Positions 19,593-30,934 are shown, numbered from the stretch's first letter. The stretch is DNA of 64,000 nucleotides from Rhizobium aethiopicum (GCF_900094625.1 NZ_FMAJ01000001.1:744001-808000), one strand, 5' to 3'. Numbers and translations are program-made. Notes: generated by a model not told the origin, from the letters alone.

Positions 19593-20384
19593 ATGAAGAT
19601 CGCGACTTGGAACATCAACGGCGTCAAGGCGCGCATCGACAATCTCACGCAATGGCTCAAGGATTCCAACCCCGATATCGTCTGCCTGCAGGAGATCAAG
19701 ACGGTCGACGAGGGTTTTCCGCGGCTGGAGATCGAGGCGCTCGGCTATCACGTCGAGACGCACGGCCAGAAAGGCTTCAACGGCGTCGCGATCCTCTCCA
19801 AGAGTTCCCCTTCCGAAGTCAATCGCGGTCTGCCCGGCGATCCGCTGGATGAACAGTCACGTTTTCTCGAAGCGGTGTTCACGCTGGCCGATACGCGCAT
19901 CCTGCGCGTCTGCTGCATCTACCTGCCGAACGGCAATCCTGTCGACACCGAGAAATATCCCTACAAGCTCGCCTGGATGGAGCGTCTGCGGAGCTTCGCC
20001 GCCGAACGGCTCGCCTATGAAGAGATGCTGATCCTTGCCGGCGACTACAACGTCATTCCCGAACCACACGACTGCTTTGATCCGAGGGTCTGGGAAAATG
20101 ACGCGCTGTTTCTGCCGCAGACGCGGCAAGCATTCCGCAGGCTCGAAAATCTTGGATTGACGGATGCGGTGCGGGCGACGACGGATGCGACGCAGATTTA
20201 TTCCTTCTGGGACTATCAGGCCGGTGCATGGCCGAAGAACAACGGCATCAGGATCGACCACCTGCTGCTGTCACCGGAAGCGGCCGACCGGATGACGTCG
20301 GCTGCGGTGGAAAAACATGTGCGGGCCTGGGAAAAGCCGTCCGACCACGTGCCAGTGGTCGCCCATTTCGATTTCGCTGCCTGA
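19593..20384 (+). CDS. xth: Exodeoxyribonuclease III / AP endonuclease
   Basis: Mg-dependent DNA repair nuclease cutting at abasic sites and degrading 3' ends. It has 263 residues of the exonuclease-endonuclease-phosphatase fold: MKIATWNINGVKAR (metal/DNA site) at 1-14, LQEIK with the metal-binding Glu at about 31-35, GDYNVIP around 150, and the C-terminal SDHVPVVAHF with the catalytic Asp-His. ATG at 19593. Convergent with exoR. Confidence 0.93.
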   Translation: MKIATWNINGVKARIDNLTQWLKDSNPDIVCLQEIKTVDEGFPRLEIEALGYHVETHGQKGFNGVAILSKSSPSEVNRGLPGDPLDEQSRFLEAVFTLADTRILRVCCIYLPNGNPVDTEKYPYKLAWMERLRSFAAERLAYEEMLILAGDYNVIPEPHDCFDPRVWENDALFLPQTRQAFRRLENLGLTDAVRATTDATQIYSFWDYQAGAWPKNNGIRIDHLLLSPEAADRMTSAAVEKHVRAWEKPSDHVPVVAHFDFAA

Positions 20385-20404
20385 GGTTTGTGTCCAGCCT
20401 TGGT

Positions 20405-21205
20405 CTAATCAGAGCCGCTGGCGATGCTGCGCGAGAGCGATACCGCCGTGCGACGGTCGGCCTCATTCGCAACCGAGAAGGCCTGCTCCTGCAGCGCTTC
20501 CATCCAGTTGCAATCTTTCGGCTTGCACCGGTCAAGAGCGGCGGTCATCAGCGCGAGACCGCGGGCCGTCTGGCCTTCATCGAAAAGAATATTTCCGAAA
20601 ACCGCCATGGCGCCGGGATGGCCACTCTTGCGGGCCTGGTTCAACCACTTTTTCGCCTGCTGTGGGCTGGCATTGCCGCCCTCGCCTGCCAGCATCATCT
20701 GCGCCAGCTGGAATTGGGCCTCCGGTACGCCAAAGGTGGAGGCCACCTGGAAATACAGCTGGCGCGCCTGGGTGAGATCGATCTTGACCGGGCTGCCTGA
20801 TATGCCGTGCTTGTAGTAATTGGCGAGCGAGAGAAGCGCGTTGACGAAGAAGCCGGTGTCCTCCGAGCCGGGTTCGACACCCTGCTGGGCAATCTCGCTG
20901 TAGATCTTGAAGGCTTCGAAATCATCCTGGGTGACGCCGTCGCCGTCCGCATACATATTGGCAAGCGCCCAGCGCGAACCGGTATGGCCCTTTTCCGCGG
21001 CATATTTGTAGGCTTCGACCGCCTCCTCCTTCTGACCGTTCTTGTAGGCCTTGAAGCCGAACTTGAAGAGATCGAAAGGACCGGATTCCTTGCTGACGTC
21101 GCCCTTGATGTCAAAGGCGCGGGCCGGACAACTCATGGCCAGCGCAACGGCTATCGACATGCCCATCAGCATGAATTTGAACAGTTTGAACTCGGACGTC
21201 ACCAT
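20405..21205 (-). CDS. exoR: Exopolysaccharide regulator ExoR (Sel1-repeat periplasmic protein)
   Basis: Periplasmic inhibitor of the ExoS-ChvI two-component system controlling succinoglycan-type exopolysaccharide, motility and symbiosis in rhizobia. The 266-residue product is closely similar throughout to the ExoR I know from Sinorhizobium, including the signal peptide ending SCPARA (cleavage near residue 29) and the KESGPFDLFKFGFKAYKNG start of the mature protein. Several Sel1-type helical repeats follow (for example GHTGSRWALANMY and GVPEAQFQLAQMMLAG). ATG at 21205. The intergenic space upstream is unusually long (717 bp). Gene identity is confident; regulation of ExoS-ChvI is known for the family, not shown here. 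Confidence 0.94.
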   Translation of the reverse strand: MVTSEFKLFKFMLMGMSIAVALAMSCPARAFDIKGDVSKESGPFDLFKFGFKAYKNGQKEEAVEAYKYAAEKGHTGSRWALANMYADGDGVTQDDFEAFKIYSEIAQQGVEPGSEDTGFFVNALLSLANYYKHGISGSPVKIDLTQARQLYFQVASTFGVPEAQFQLAQMMLAGEGGNASPQQAKKWLNQARKSGHPGAMAVFGNILFDEGQTARGLALMTAALDRCKPKDCNWMEALQEQAFSVANEADRRTAVSLSRSIASGSD

Positions 21206-21879
21206 TTCAACCGATTTCTTTCGTTCATCCCTGGCAGGTGACGGCGCTTACGCCGTGCAACCCGCGGATGTATCCCGTCGAGGCGAGCGATCCCGCGGCG
21301 AGCTCCATGGCTCCTTTGCCCGCGTCGCATCCAGCCCACTGACCTTTTCTCAAAGGCCGAATTTTCAGCGCATCGTTCGGGACCGCCCGGCTTTCGGCAC
21401 GGCCCGACTGCAATCTCTCTGGCACTCTTTCAGTGGGCGCGGCATCCGCCTTCCCGCCTTCATCGCTTTCGTAAACAGCAATTGTGACGAAACCAGTATC
21501 GACATCTGCCACGAAGCTCGGCTGGCTGTGCGAGCGGGCAGACAACGACGACGATGAATGGATCGACGGCACGATCGTGAGGTCGAATTTACGGTCGGAA
21601 TAGCCTTGCCCGGAAAGAGAAACGGCCGCAATCACGCGGCTGTCGCCACGTGCGCCGTACGATCTTGTGTTACCGGAAAAAAATCGACCCATGCTACTGA
21701 TTACACGCACCGTAAGTCTGCCATCACCTCGCCCGCAAATATCGGTGCGCTCTCTTTGTGGCGGGAAATGGACAAATTCGCCCCATCGCCACCATACGCT
21801 ATCCGTCGGAAAAAAGTGTTGCTGAATCGTCACAAAACGAGGCCGGGAAATAACATGATTAATGGGCGCGCATAAAGAA
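21206..21879. other. Long non-coding gap upstream of exoR
   Basis: No reading frame here has coding character: the longest, on the minus strand at 21225-21905, runs through the fadL-type terminator and has no plausible domain. The region presumably holds the exoR promoter and a long 5' leader. I saw no clear sigma-70 or repeat signal. Confidence 0.5.
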
Positions 21880-21900
21880 GAGCCCGGCAGTGCCGGGCTC
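21880..21900 (-). terminator. Terminator of the FadL-type gene
   Basis: GC-rich stem (GAGCCCGGC/GCCGGGCTC) with a 3-nt loop, followed on the minus strand by TTCTTT, 22 bp after the stop codon of the outer membrane protein gene. Confidence 0.8.
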
Positions 21901-21922
21901 CTCAATTCTTCAAATCGTGGAA

Positions 21923-23182
21923 TTAGAACTTGATCTTTATGCTTGTCGACAGCGCAGCGACCAGATCGTTCCCAAACGAATAGGAGACGTCGTCGCCATA
22001 GGTCTGGCCATTATACTCGAAGGTGCCGGACGAACCGCTCGTCAACACGCCGACGGCACCGGCGAAGCGCCATTCGATATGTTCGGTCGGCGTGTAGGCG
22101 GCGCCGAGCCCGAGCGTCCAGCTGTCGGTCTGTGCACCATAACCCTGACTGGTGCCGCGGTCCCACGTGAGGCTGACTGCGCCGGCCCACTGATCGTTGA
22201 ACTTGTGGCCCACGCCGCCGGAGATGGTCCAGCCGTCACGATAAAAAAGGTCGAGCGAAGTGAGTTCCGTAGCGCCGCCGGCCGTGCATGCGGCCAGGCC
22301 TTTTGTCGATTTCGGGCAGAAAGCCACGGACTGGAGGACACTCCAGTTCGTCCACTTGACCGATCCGAAGGCGAGCCAATCCGGAGCGATACCGCTTTGC
22401 AACTTCAGCTCCAGCGAATCGGGCGCCTCCGCAGAGCCGAAGACGTCCGTGATTTGACCTCCAAATATCGGCACAACTGGAACCTGGCGGAGATCAACAG
22501 TGCCGGTCAGATTATCGTACTTCACGCGGCTATTGTAGACGAGGCTCGCGCGCATCGCATATTCCGGAATCTCGTAAGCCAGACCAGCGCGCCAGCCCCA
22601 GCCGCTATCGTCGAGATCGAGGCGGCCAATGCCGTTGCCGGTGCCGAGCAGAAGCGGAAGGGTGGAAACCACACGTTCCTTGAAGCCCTCCACTTCCTGA
22701 TAGAAAGCGCCGCCGATGAAGCGAAGCTGTCCGGGGCCGACATCAAAACGATAGGAGCAGGTGCCGCCATAGTTGCGAGTTTTGATCTCCGTCTCGATGT
22801 TGTTGTTTGCGCCGGCCCAGTTCACACCGGGGTCGGTATGCCCGCCGAAGGGCTCGGAATAGTCGACGAGGCAATCGATCGTGTCGGCGAAGCCAGCTTT
22901 GAAGCCGATATAGGGAATAGTGTAATTTGAGGTATCGTCAGCTGTGTCTGGACGGCTGTTGAGATTGCCGTCCCCTATTGAAGTATCCGTGTCACGAACG
23001 TCCTTCAGCCTGCGCTGCGGCGTGACGTAGGTCACACCCGACTGAAATGAGAACGGCGAGGTATCGAACAGTTGATCGATGTTATAGCCGCCGCGCTCCA
23101 GGCCACCGGCAAAGGACGGCGAAGCCAGCGACGAAAGAAGAACGAGCGACGTTGCGCCCTTGGAAAACATACGCGATGCCAT
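21923..23182 (-). CDS. OmpP1/FadL-family outer membrane transporter
   Basis: Predicted beta-barrel for uptake of long-chain fatty acids or other hydrophobic compounds. It has 419 residues: a signal peptide (about 1-25, cleaved after SFA), then beta-strand-rich sequence with family features such as LKLQSGIAPDWLAFGSVKW and a C-terminal aromatic residue (IKIKF) as expected for outer membrane insertion. ATG at 23182 has GGGGAG about 6 nt upstream. It stands alone, with its own terminator. The true substrate cannot be told from sequence. Confidence 0.85.
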   Translation of the reverse strand: MASRMFSKGATSLVLLSSLASPSFAGGLERGGYNIDQLFDTSPFSFQSGVTYVTPQRRLKDVRDTDTSIGDGNLNSRPDTADDTSNYTIPYIGFKAGFADTIDCLVDYSEPFGGHTDPGVNWAGANNNIETEIKTRNYGGTCSYRFDVGPGQLRFIGGAFYQEVEGFKERVVSTLPLLLGTGNGIGRLDLDDSGWGWRAGLAYEIPEYAMRASLVYNSRVKYDNLTGTVDLRQVPVVPIFGGQITDVFGSAEAPDSLELKLQSGIAPDWLAFGSVKWTNWSVLQSVAFCPKSTKGLAACTAGGATELTSLDLFYRDGWTISGGVGHKFNDQWAGAVSLTWDRGTSQGYGAQTDSWTLGLGAAYTPTEHIEWRFAGAVGVLTSGSSGTFEYNGQTYGDDVSYSFGNDLVAALSTSIKIKF

Positions 23183-23526
23183 TGTGTCTCCCCCACTCCA
23201 GCAATTGATGTGGCGACACTGTGTAAGTGTTCGCCGAAAATGGCAACGCGCCCCACGGCAGCATTCCCAGTCACTGCAGTGGCTAACTTACGTAAGGAAA
23301 TTGACGGACACGTCAAAAAATCTGGTTAATAAAATTTTATTCCGCGAGAAGCGCTATTTCGGCGCGCTTTGGGGCGTTCATTCCAAACATCGTGAAAGCT
23401 GTATCAATCTGACAACAGTTCGAGTTTTCGCCCGTGACATGCCCGTACAGCCACAATCCACAGGTCGGGTGCCTGAAGTTGGCCTCTTTCAAGGCCGAAT
23501 CGCATGCATCACAGCGGCGAAGAAAA
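23183..23526. other. Gap between valS terminator and FadL-type gene
   Basis: About 340 bp with no supported gene; it must hold the promoter of the FadL-type gene on the minus strand. Overlapping frames here have no family features. No repeat was noticed. Confidence 0.5.
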
Positions 23527-23547
23527 ACGCGCCCGCGAGGGGCGCGT
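23527..23547 (-). terminator. Terminator of valS
   Basis: 8-bp GC-rich stem (23527-23534 with 23540-23547) and a 5-nt loop followed on the minus strand by five T, 34 bp after the valS stop codon. Confidence 0.85.
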
Positions 23548-23581
23548 CTTTGAAATGTCTTAGAAAAGCGGCTTCCGAAAT

Positions 23582-26425
<2,844 letters not shown>

Positions 26426-26492
26426 TTTCTGACCAATTTTCGAGGTTCGAGGGTGGCGTTTGTAAATAGGATGGCCACGGGCAAGTCAATAA

Positions 26493-26523
26493 AAAAGCCG
26501 CCCCGGAGACCGGAGCGGCTTTT
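26493..26523 (-). terminator. Terminator of the PopZ-family gene
   Basis: Nearly perfect long stem (one C/A mismatch) with 3-nt loop and flanking A/T runs, just after the popZ-like stop codon; the AT-rich flanks would let it act on both strands. Confidence 0.85.
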
Positions 26524-26542
26524 CCAAGTAAAAGCAATCCGA

Positions 26543-27436
26543 TCAGCGGCGGGGGCCGCGCGCCACGCGCTCGATTTCCTCGCGCACCAGCCGTTCGACC
26601 AGCGTCGGCAGATTGTCATCAAGCCATTCGCGCAGCATCGGGCGCAGCATGTCCTCGGCGATCTCGTCCAGCGAGCGGCGCTCGGCACCGTCGATCGCGG
26701 CGGCAAGCTCCTCGAAGGAGCGGCTGATCTGCAGACCGGCGTCTTCAGAAAGGAGCGTCGGCTGGGTCTCGTCGACAACGCTCGGCAGGAAACGCTCGGT
26801 CGCCGAACGGGCGGGCTCCAAAGCCGGCGGCGCAGTCTCGGCGGCAACGGCGGCCGGCTGGGCGACTGCGGCCGGCTCGGCGACTGCGACCTGCGGTATT
26901 TCGGCAAACGTCGGTTCGGCCGGCTGCCGGACGGGATGACCAGGGGAAACGGGTGCTGCGGCAGCGGCAAAAGCAGGCTCGGCCGGCTGCGGCTGCGGGC
27001 TCGCAGCGCGCGGCGGCTCCGGCATCACGGCCGGCTGCGGCTCCGGCTGGCGGAAGCCGCTGGGAATTTCGCGCAGGGCTTGACCGGCCTGGACGGCGCT
27101 GCGCTCGGAGGCGGCGCGCACGCGGGCGGCGACATCGGCAAGCGACAACGCGCGGGCCGGAGCTTCTGTCTCAGGAGCGGTGCCGGCCGAATTGGCGGCG
27201 ACGAAACGCGGATCGGAAGAGCGCATGGTCGGTTCTGGAAATTCGACGCCGGCATAGGTGTCGTCCACCGTCAGATGGATTTCGGAGCCGTTTTCGTCCT
27301 CCTCAGCGCCGTAAACCGGCGGCACCGATGCTGAGATCGCCTTGCCGGCGCCGGGTTCATTACTTTCGATGATCTGGCGGATGGAGGCCAGAATTTCTTC
27401 CATGGACGGTTCACGCGCTACACTTGGCTGAGCCAT
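26543..27436 (-). CDS. popZ: PopZ-family (DUF2497) polar organizing protein
   Basis: Self-assembling pole-organising protein that anchors the chromosome origin via ParB in alphaproteobacteria. It has 297 residues with the conserved N-terminal helix EPSMEEILASIRQIIE (residues 9-24), a Pro/Ala/Glu-rich disordered middle (about 45-215) and the conserved C-terminal helices (EDMLRPMLREWLDDNLPTLVERLV, about 262-287). This three-part layout is characteristic. ATG at 27436. It lies upstream of valS on the same strand with an intervening terminator. Family assignment is confident; polar function is inferred from Caulobacter and Agrobacterium relatives. Confidence 0.88.
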   Translation of the reverse strand: MAQPSVAREPSMEEILASIRQIIESNEPGAGKAISASVPPVYGAEEDENGSEIHLTVDDTYAGVEFPEPTMRSSDPRFVAANSAGTAPETEAPARALSLADVAARVRAASERSAVQAGQALREIPSGFRQPEPQPAVMPEPPRAASPQPQPAEPAFAAAAAPVSPGHPVRQPAEPTFAEIPQVAVAEPAAVAQPAAVAAETAPPALEPARSATERFLPSVVDETQPTLLSEDAGLQISRSFEELAAAIDGAERRSLDEIAEDMLRPMLREWLDDNLPTLVERLVREEIERVARGPRR

Positions 27437-27748
27437 ATCTATCCCCGTTATCCCAAAACAACGACCGGATGGTGTGGAGCGTTCATCCGAATCACCACGA
27501 CCTTAGAATACCCCAGACTTGAAAAAAATCATCGCGAATCAAATGAATGCGGCCATGCACAGTTTTGTTACCCAATGCTTGCCGCCCGCATTCGGAGACG
27601 CCGGCATCAGGATAAATGAAGTTTGTGAAGGGTTTCGAGCAGCCCAACACATCCACCCGAAATCGAAATCTGTTTTCGGGTGGATGCGTGGATTCAAACT
27701 GTTACAGGGTCCTTTGCGCGTCTGAAAACGCGCGGCGCTGTAAGGAAA
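27437..27748. other. Gap between pcm2 and popZ with a strong hairpin
   Basis: About 310 bp with no convincing gene. It contains a perfect 13-bp inverted repeat (see 27650-27686). From memory, related genomes carry tolC between these two genes; nothing resembling TolC is present here. Confidence 0.5.
27650..27686. repeat. 13-bp perfect inverted repeat (hairpin)
   Basis: CATCCACCCGAAA (27650-27662) and its exact complement (27674-27686) around an 11-nt loop. There is no following T-run on either strand, so it is not an obvious terminator. It lies in the gap upstream of popZ. Confidence 0.7.
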
Positions 27749-27769
27749 ACGGGCGCCAATGGCGCCCGT
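27749..27769 (-). terminator. Terminator of pcm copy 2
   Basis: 10-bp GC-rich stem with a minimal loop (ACGGGCGCCA/TGGCGCCCGT) followed on the minus strand by TTTTCC, 27 bp after the stop codon of pcm2. Confidence 0.75.
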
Positions 27770-27796
27770 CGTTCGAACTCACCTGGGAGAACAGTA

Positions 27797-28462
27797 TTAG
27801 AAAACGAATTCGCGCGCCTTGGCAAAACCCGGCAGCGGCTTGACCGAAGCGTTGAAGAACACATTCTCCGAAACGGCACCGCGCTCGGCGACGAAGACTT
27901 TGGCGCGAGCGGCATTGCCGTAGCCTTCGACCGTGACCAGGCGGCCGCCATCGCGCAACTGACCGAGAAGAGCGGCCGGAACTTCCTCGACTGCGCCGTT
28001 GACGAAGATCAGATCATAGGGCGCGCCGGCGGCGTAGCCCTTTTCGAGAGGACCGGTCACGACCTCGACCTTGCCGTAGCCGGCAAGCTTTGCCTTCGCT
28101 TCGCCGGCCAGCTGCTCGTCGCATTCAAGCGCGATTACCGAGCCGGCGAGGAGCGACAGCAGCGCCGATGTGTAGCCCGTGCCGCAACCGACCTCGAGCA
28201 CGAAATCATCTCTTGTGACAGCCGCAAGCTGCAGCAGCTTGGCAAGCGGTGAAGCCTCCATCAGGTAACGGGCCGGCTTCCCCGGTGCGGCGGCGGATAT
28301 TTCGACGTCGTTGTCGATATAGGCAAGGAGCTTCGCCTTCTCCGGCACGAACGCCTCACGCGGCACCGTGAGAAAAGCCGTCAGCACCGAATGCGAGGTA
28401 ACGTCCGTCGTGCGGATTTGGGTGTCGACCATCTTCGCGCGCGCTGCTTCGAAATCCATCAT
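27797..28462 (-). CDS. Protein-L-isoaspartate O-methyltransferase-family protein (copy 2)
   Basis: SAM-dependent methyltransferase related to Pcm. It has 221 residues with MVDTQIRTTDVTSHSVLTAF at the N-terminus (typical of the alphaproteobacterial branch), SAM motif I EVGCGTGYT at 90-98 and a family C-terminus. Two adjacent ATG codons (28462 and 28459) could serve. It differs strongly from the pcm at 5110-5763, lacking its PIECGSF region, so the two are old paralogues and substrate specificity may differ. Confidence 0.82.
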   Translation of the reverse strand: MMDFEAARAKMVDTQIRTTDVTSHSVLTAFLTVPREAFVPEKAKLLAYIDNDVEISAAAPGKPARYLMEASPLAKLLQLAAVTRDDFVLEVGCGTGYTSALLSLLAGSVIALECDEQLAGEAKAKLAGYGKVEVVTGPLEKGYAAGAPYDLIFVNGAVEEVPAALLGQLRDGGRLVTVEGYGNAARAKVFVAERGAVSENVFFNASVKPLPGFAKAREFVF

Positions 28463-28667
28463 GTCCTCTCGCTCTTGAAAAAGCGGTTCCTGTCCCTCGT
28501 CTCTTAATCTCCGGCACGGATGCTTTCAAGGCTTCGCGAGGATCGATGGAAAGAATCCGCTCAGCGCCTCCTTCGCGCCACAGAAGGCAAGGCGCTGCAT
28601 CTCGAGCGTGGAAGGCCCTGCCCCTTCGTGGTATGATTTGCAGCGGAGGAAATGGGAGGAGCAGGCC

Positions 28668-28769
28668 ATGTCTGCGATATTCGACTATTTGACGCTGTTC
28701 GATTTCTTCATCCTCGCAGCGCTTATCGGCATCTTCTGCTGCGGGCTGCTGGATGGTGAAGCGACCTGA
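28668..28769 (+). CDS. Candidate 33-residue membrane protein
   Basis: An open frame of 33 codons with a good ribosome site (GGGAGGAG about 6 nt before the ATG). The product begins MSAIFDYLTLFDFFI and is one hydrophobic helix (about 8-28) with two adjacent Cys residues, then an acidic end. It lies alone between pcm2 and tRNA-Cys. Evidence is the ribosome site, helix and isolation only; conservation is unknown. Confidence 0.4.
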   Translation: MSAIFDYLTLFDFFILAALIGIFCCGLLDGEAT

Positions 28770-28934
28770 GGCGATGAGCGCCGAAGCACACTCGGCGTGG
28801 CTTGTATCCCGCCCGCCATGATCCAAGGCGGACGACGAGGAACCGCGCGCGTTGCCACAAGCACCAGCGAGCGGCCAGCAACGACCTCGAAAACAATCGA
28901 AGTGTCTCAATTATCTAGCATCTTGTGGAGATAT

Positions 28935-29008
28935 TGGAGGCCTCGCCCGGAATTGAACCGGGGTACAAGGATTTGCAGTCCTCTGCGTCACCACTCCGCC
29001 ACGAGGCC
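28935..29008 (-). tRNA. tRNA-Cys (GCA)
   Basis: 74-nt cloverleaf on the minus strand: acceptor GGCCTCG/CGAGGCC, D arm, anticodon loop CTGCAAA with anticodon GCA, T arm CCGGTTCAATTCCGG, discriminator T and encoded CCA. U73 plus GCA is the cysteine identity. Confidence 0.97.
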
Positions 29009-29288
29009 TCACCTGTGACCGACATCAAAAAATATCGTGTGGTGGCCGCGATTTAGACCAGCTCTAGAATGAGCGCAAGACCTTTCATTCTGAATGTGAT
29101 CCTTTTTTCATTCTGCTGAAGCATTTGCAGAAAGTTGCGCAATCGGCTCTAGGCTCGGATGGTGACGGGCGATCGATAGTCGTCAACTGAATACCAATAG
29201 ACGTCCGGCCCTTTCTGGCATCATCCCAAATAGTTACGATTGTAATGCGAACTGATTTGGATGATCCCCATGTTCTGGGGAGAAATCA

Positions 29289-29552
29289 ATGCACGACGCG
29301 ACATTCGGCGAGACCGCCAAAGACATCTTCATTTCACTGCTTGCCAGGCTCAAACGCATCGCCATGCTCTGTTTGAACGGAGGCAAGGAAGACGAGTGGG
29401 GCTATGCCCTCGTTACCGAACCCGTCACCGACATCAACACCAAGATGCCGATCACGGGCCACGTGATGCAAAAGGTCGTCGACGGCACGTTTGTTTACCG
29501 CCTGATGACCGAGGAAGAGTGCGAAGATTTCGACGCCGGCAGATCCTGGTGA
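29289..29552 (+). CDS. Small hypothetical protein (87 aa)
   Basis: Unrecognised. The start ATG at 29289 has GGGGAGA 6 nt upstream. The product is soluble and mixed in charge, with a short hydrophobic helix near residues 14-30 (ISLLARLKRIAMLCLNGG), a beta-rich middle (WGYALVTEP, TFVYRLMTEEE) and an acidic C-terminus ending GRSW. It is probably coregulated with the small gene that follows 105 bp downstream. Confidence 0.6.
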   Translation: MHDATFGETAKDIFISLLARLKRIAMLCLNGGKEDEWGYALVTEPVTDINTKMPITGHVMQKVVDGTFVYRLMTEEECEDFDAGRSW

Positions 29553-29657
29553 ATCACCTGAGGACGCCAAGAACCACCGCAGCATTTGAACAAATTCCAA
29601 ACTTGACTTCGAGTTCCTGCCCGCCATCTTATCGCCAGGGAGGGTATAGGAGCTGCG

Positions 29658-29996
29658 ATGGAATGGGCTGCCCTCAAGGAAAGCCAGGGACGAGCGGCAT
29701 ATGATGCCGAAACCCGGGATCTCCACGTAAAGTTCGCCGGTTCCGCGCCGGTGAGACATGCGAACATTCCGCCGCATGTCTACCAAAACCTTCTGGAAAC
29801 AACCGATCCACACTTCTATTACAATTACTATATCGCGCCATCGCGCGTATTACCGGCCCGTCGGCAGCCCGTCGCGATGGTAATCCACGGACTGAAGCTC
29901 GTCCTGCTTCTTGCCGCCTGTAGTCTCCTGATGGCAACCGAGCTCGATCGGGGCCACAGCGGGATTTTCGAGGAAAGCGAATTGAGATCGAATTAG
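29658..29996 (+). CDS. KTSC-like domain protein with C-terminal membrane helix
   Basis: 112 residues. The N-terminal half resembles the KTSC domain (YDAETRDLHVKFAG, then IPPHVYQNLLETTDPHFYYNYYIA, about 15-60), though the usual Lys-Thr-Ser-Cys core is altered. After it comes a predicted membrane helix (about 73-91, VAMVIHGLKLVLLLAACSLL) and a short tail. ATG at 29658 has GGAG about 6 nt upstream. KTSC domains are usually stand-alone and their function is unclear, so the added membrane segment is unusual. Convergent with the next gene. Confidence 0.6.
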   Translation: MEWAALKESQGRAAYDAETRDLHVKFAGSAPVRHANIPPHVYQNLLETTDPHFYYNYYIAPSRVLPARRQPVAMVIHGLKLVLLLAACSLLMATELDRGHSGIFEESELRSN

Positions 29997-30045
29997 CGTC
30001 GCACCCGTTCGGACGCGCTCGAACCGGGCGACCGCAACTGCGCAA

Positions 30046-30333
30046 TCAGCCAACGGTGAAGCTGGACCTTTCAAGCGATGTCCTGTTCTGGGAGCGGTAG
30101 CGGCGCTCGTCCCGACCACGGTCATTCCTGCCGTCGCGTTCGTTGCGGCCGTTAAAATTGCGATAGTTGCGAGGGCCGTTATAGCCGCTTCGACCTTGAT
30201 CGATGACGCAGCCTTCGGGACGGCGGCAGATACCGCTGGCGTCAAAACCGCGGCTGTCGACGGCTTGCGCCTCGGCTGATGTGGCTGAGGTAACCGCCGC
30301 CGCGGACAAGACAACGATGAGAAGTAGCTTCAT
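30046..30333 (-). CDS. Small secreted Arg/Asn-rich protein
   Basis: 95 residues: a Sec signal peptide (about 1-22, cleavage after AEA), a short region with a Cys pair (ICRRPEGC), then a highly polar tail rich in Arg, Asn, Gly and Tyr (YNGPRNYRNFNGRNERD and on). ATG at 30333 follows GGGTGGGGA. The mature protein is basic and probably disordered. Not assignable to a known family; rhizobia carry several short secreted proteins of this style. Confidence 0.65.
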   Translation of the reverse strand: MKLLLIVVLSAAAVTSATSAEAQAVDSRGFDASGICRRPEGCVIDQGRSGYNGPRNYRNFNGRNERDGRNDRGRDERRYRSQNRTSLERSSFTVG

Positions 30334-30424
30334 TTCCCCACCCGGACAATCGCGGCGCTTTCTACTCTCAAAAAACATGAATAGCGATCCATCGTTCCCC
30401 AGGGATCGTCTCCGATGACCGCCG

Positions 30425-30712
30425 TTACCCGGCCGGCTTTCGCCGCCTGTGCCACCAGACTGCCAGCCGGCGCCGAAGCCTGCGGGCGATTGAAAGATCA
30501 TGCGAGAGCACCAGCAGGCCGAGCGGCACCATCCAGAAACCAAGGATCGGCAAGAAACCCAGCAACCCGCAGAACACGAGAGCCATGCCGATTGCCATCC
30601 GCCCGATGCGTGAGCGCGGCATGCCGATGCTGAAAGATCCGAGCACAAGCCTGTGGTTTACATGGTCGATACCGAAGCGCCCGGCCCGCCTTCTGCGCTT
30701 CTCTTTGCCCAT
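30425..30712 (-). CDS. Small inner-membrane protein (PGPGW-like)
   Basis: 95 residues from ATG at 30712; a second ATG at 30742 would add 10. A very basic N-terminus is followed by two closely spaced hydrophobic helices (about 39-56 and 58-72: MAIGMALVFCGLLGFLPILGFWMVPLGLLVL) and a highly basic C-terminus. The layout resembles small PGPGW transmembrane proteins, but the call is tentative. Function unknown. Confidence 0.6.
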   Translation of the reverse strand: MGKEKRRRRAGRFGIDHVNHRLVLGSFSIGMPRSRIGRMAIGMALVFCGLLGFLPILGFWMVPLGLLVLSHDLSIARRLRRRLAVWWHRRRKPAG

Positions 30713-30804
30713 TGTCTCTCGGCGTTCATTCCTATTTGTCATTTCCCAGAGATGGGCACAGACCGTCCAAATACAAGTTCATTTCATTTTTTTGAAAAAA
30801 CCGC

Positions 30805-30833
30805 TTGGCAAATCGGGCAAGCATTTGTATTAG
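30805..30833 (+). promoter_or_regulatory. Sigma-70-type promoter of tRNA-Asn
   Basis: TTGGCA (30805-30810) and TATTAG (30828-30833) separated by exactly 17 bp, placing the transcription start near 30840, about 20 bp before the tRNA. Confidence 0.6.
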
Positions 30834-30859
30834 CCCACTCACACCGCGCCAAGCAGTGA

Positions 30860-30934
30860 TCCCTGGTAGCTCAGCGGTAGAGCATTCGACTGTTAATCGA
30901 CAGGTCGCCGGTTCGAATCCGGCCCGGGGAGCCA
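30860..30934 (+). tRNA. tRNA-Asn (GTT)
   Basis: 75-nt cloverleaf including encoded CCA: acceptor TCCCTGG/CCGGGGA with one T-G wobble, D arm AGCTCAGCGGTAGAGC, anticodon loop CTGTTAA with anticodon GTT, T arm GCCGGTTCGAATCCGGC, discriminator G. Confidence 0.97.

Noticed and set aside
21225..21905. 226-codon minus-strand frame upstream of exoR
   Set aside because: Its start lies inside the terminator of the FadL-type gene and the product shows no domain or signal.
28935..30934. Genomic island bounded by tRNA-Cys and tRNA-Asn
   Set aside because: No integrase, no tRNA 3'-end duplication and no mobile gene was seen.
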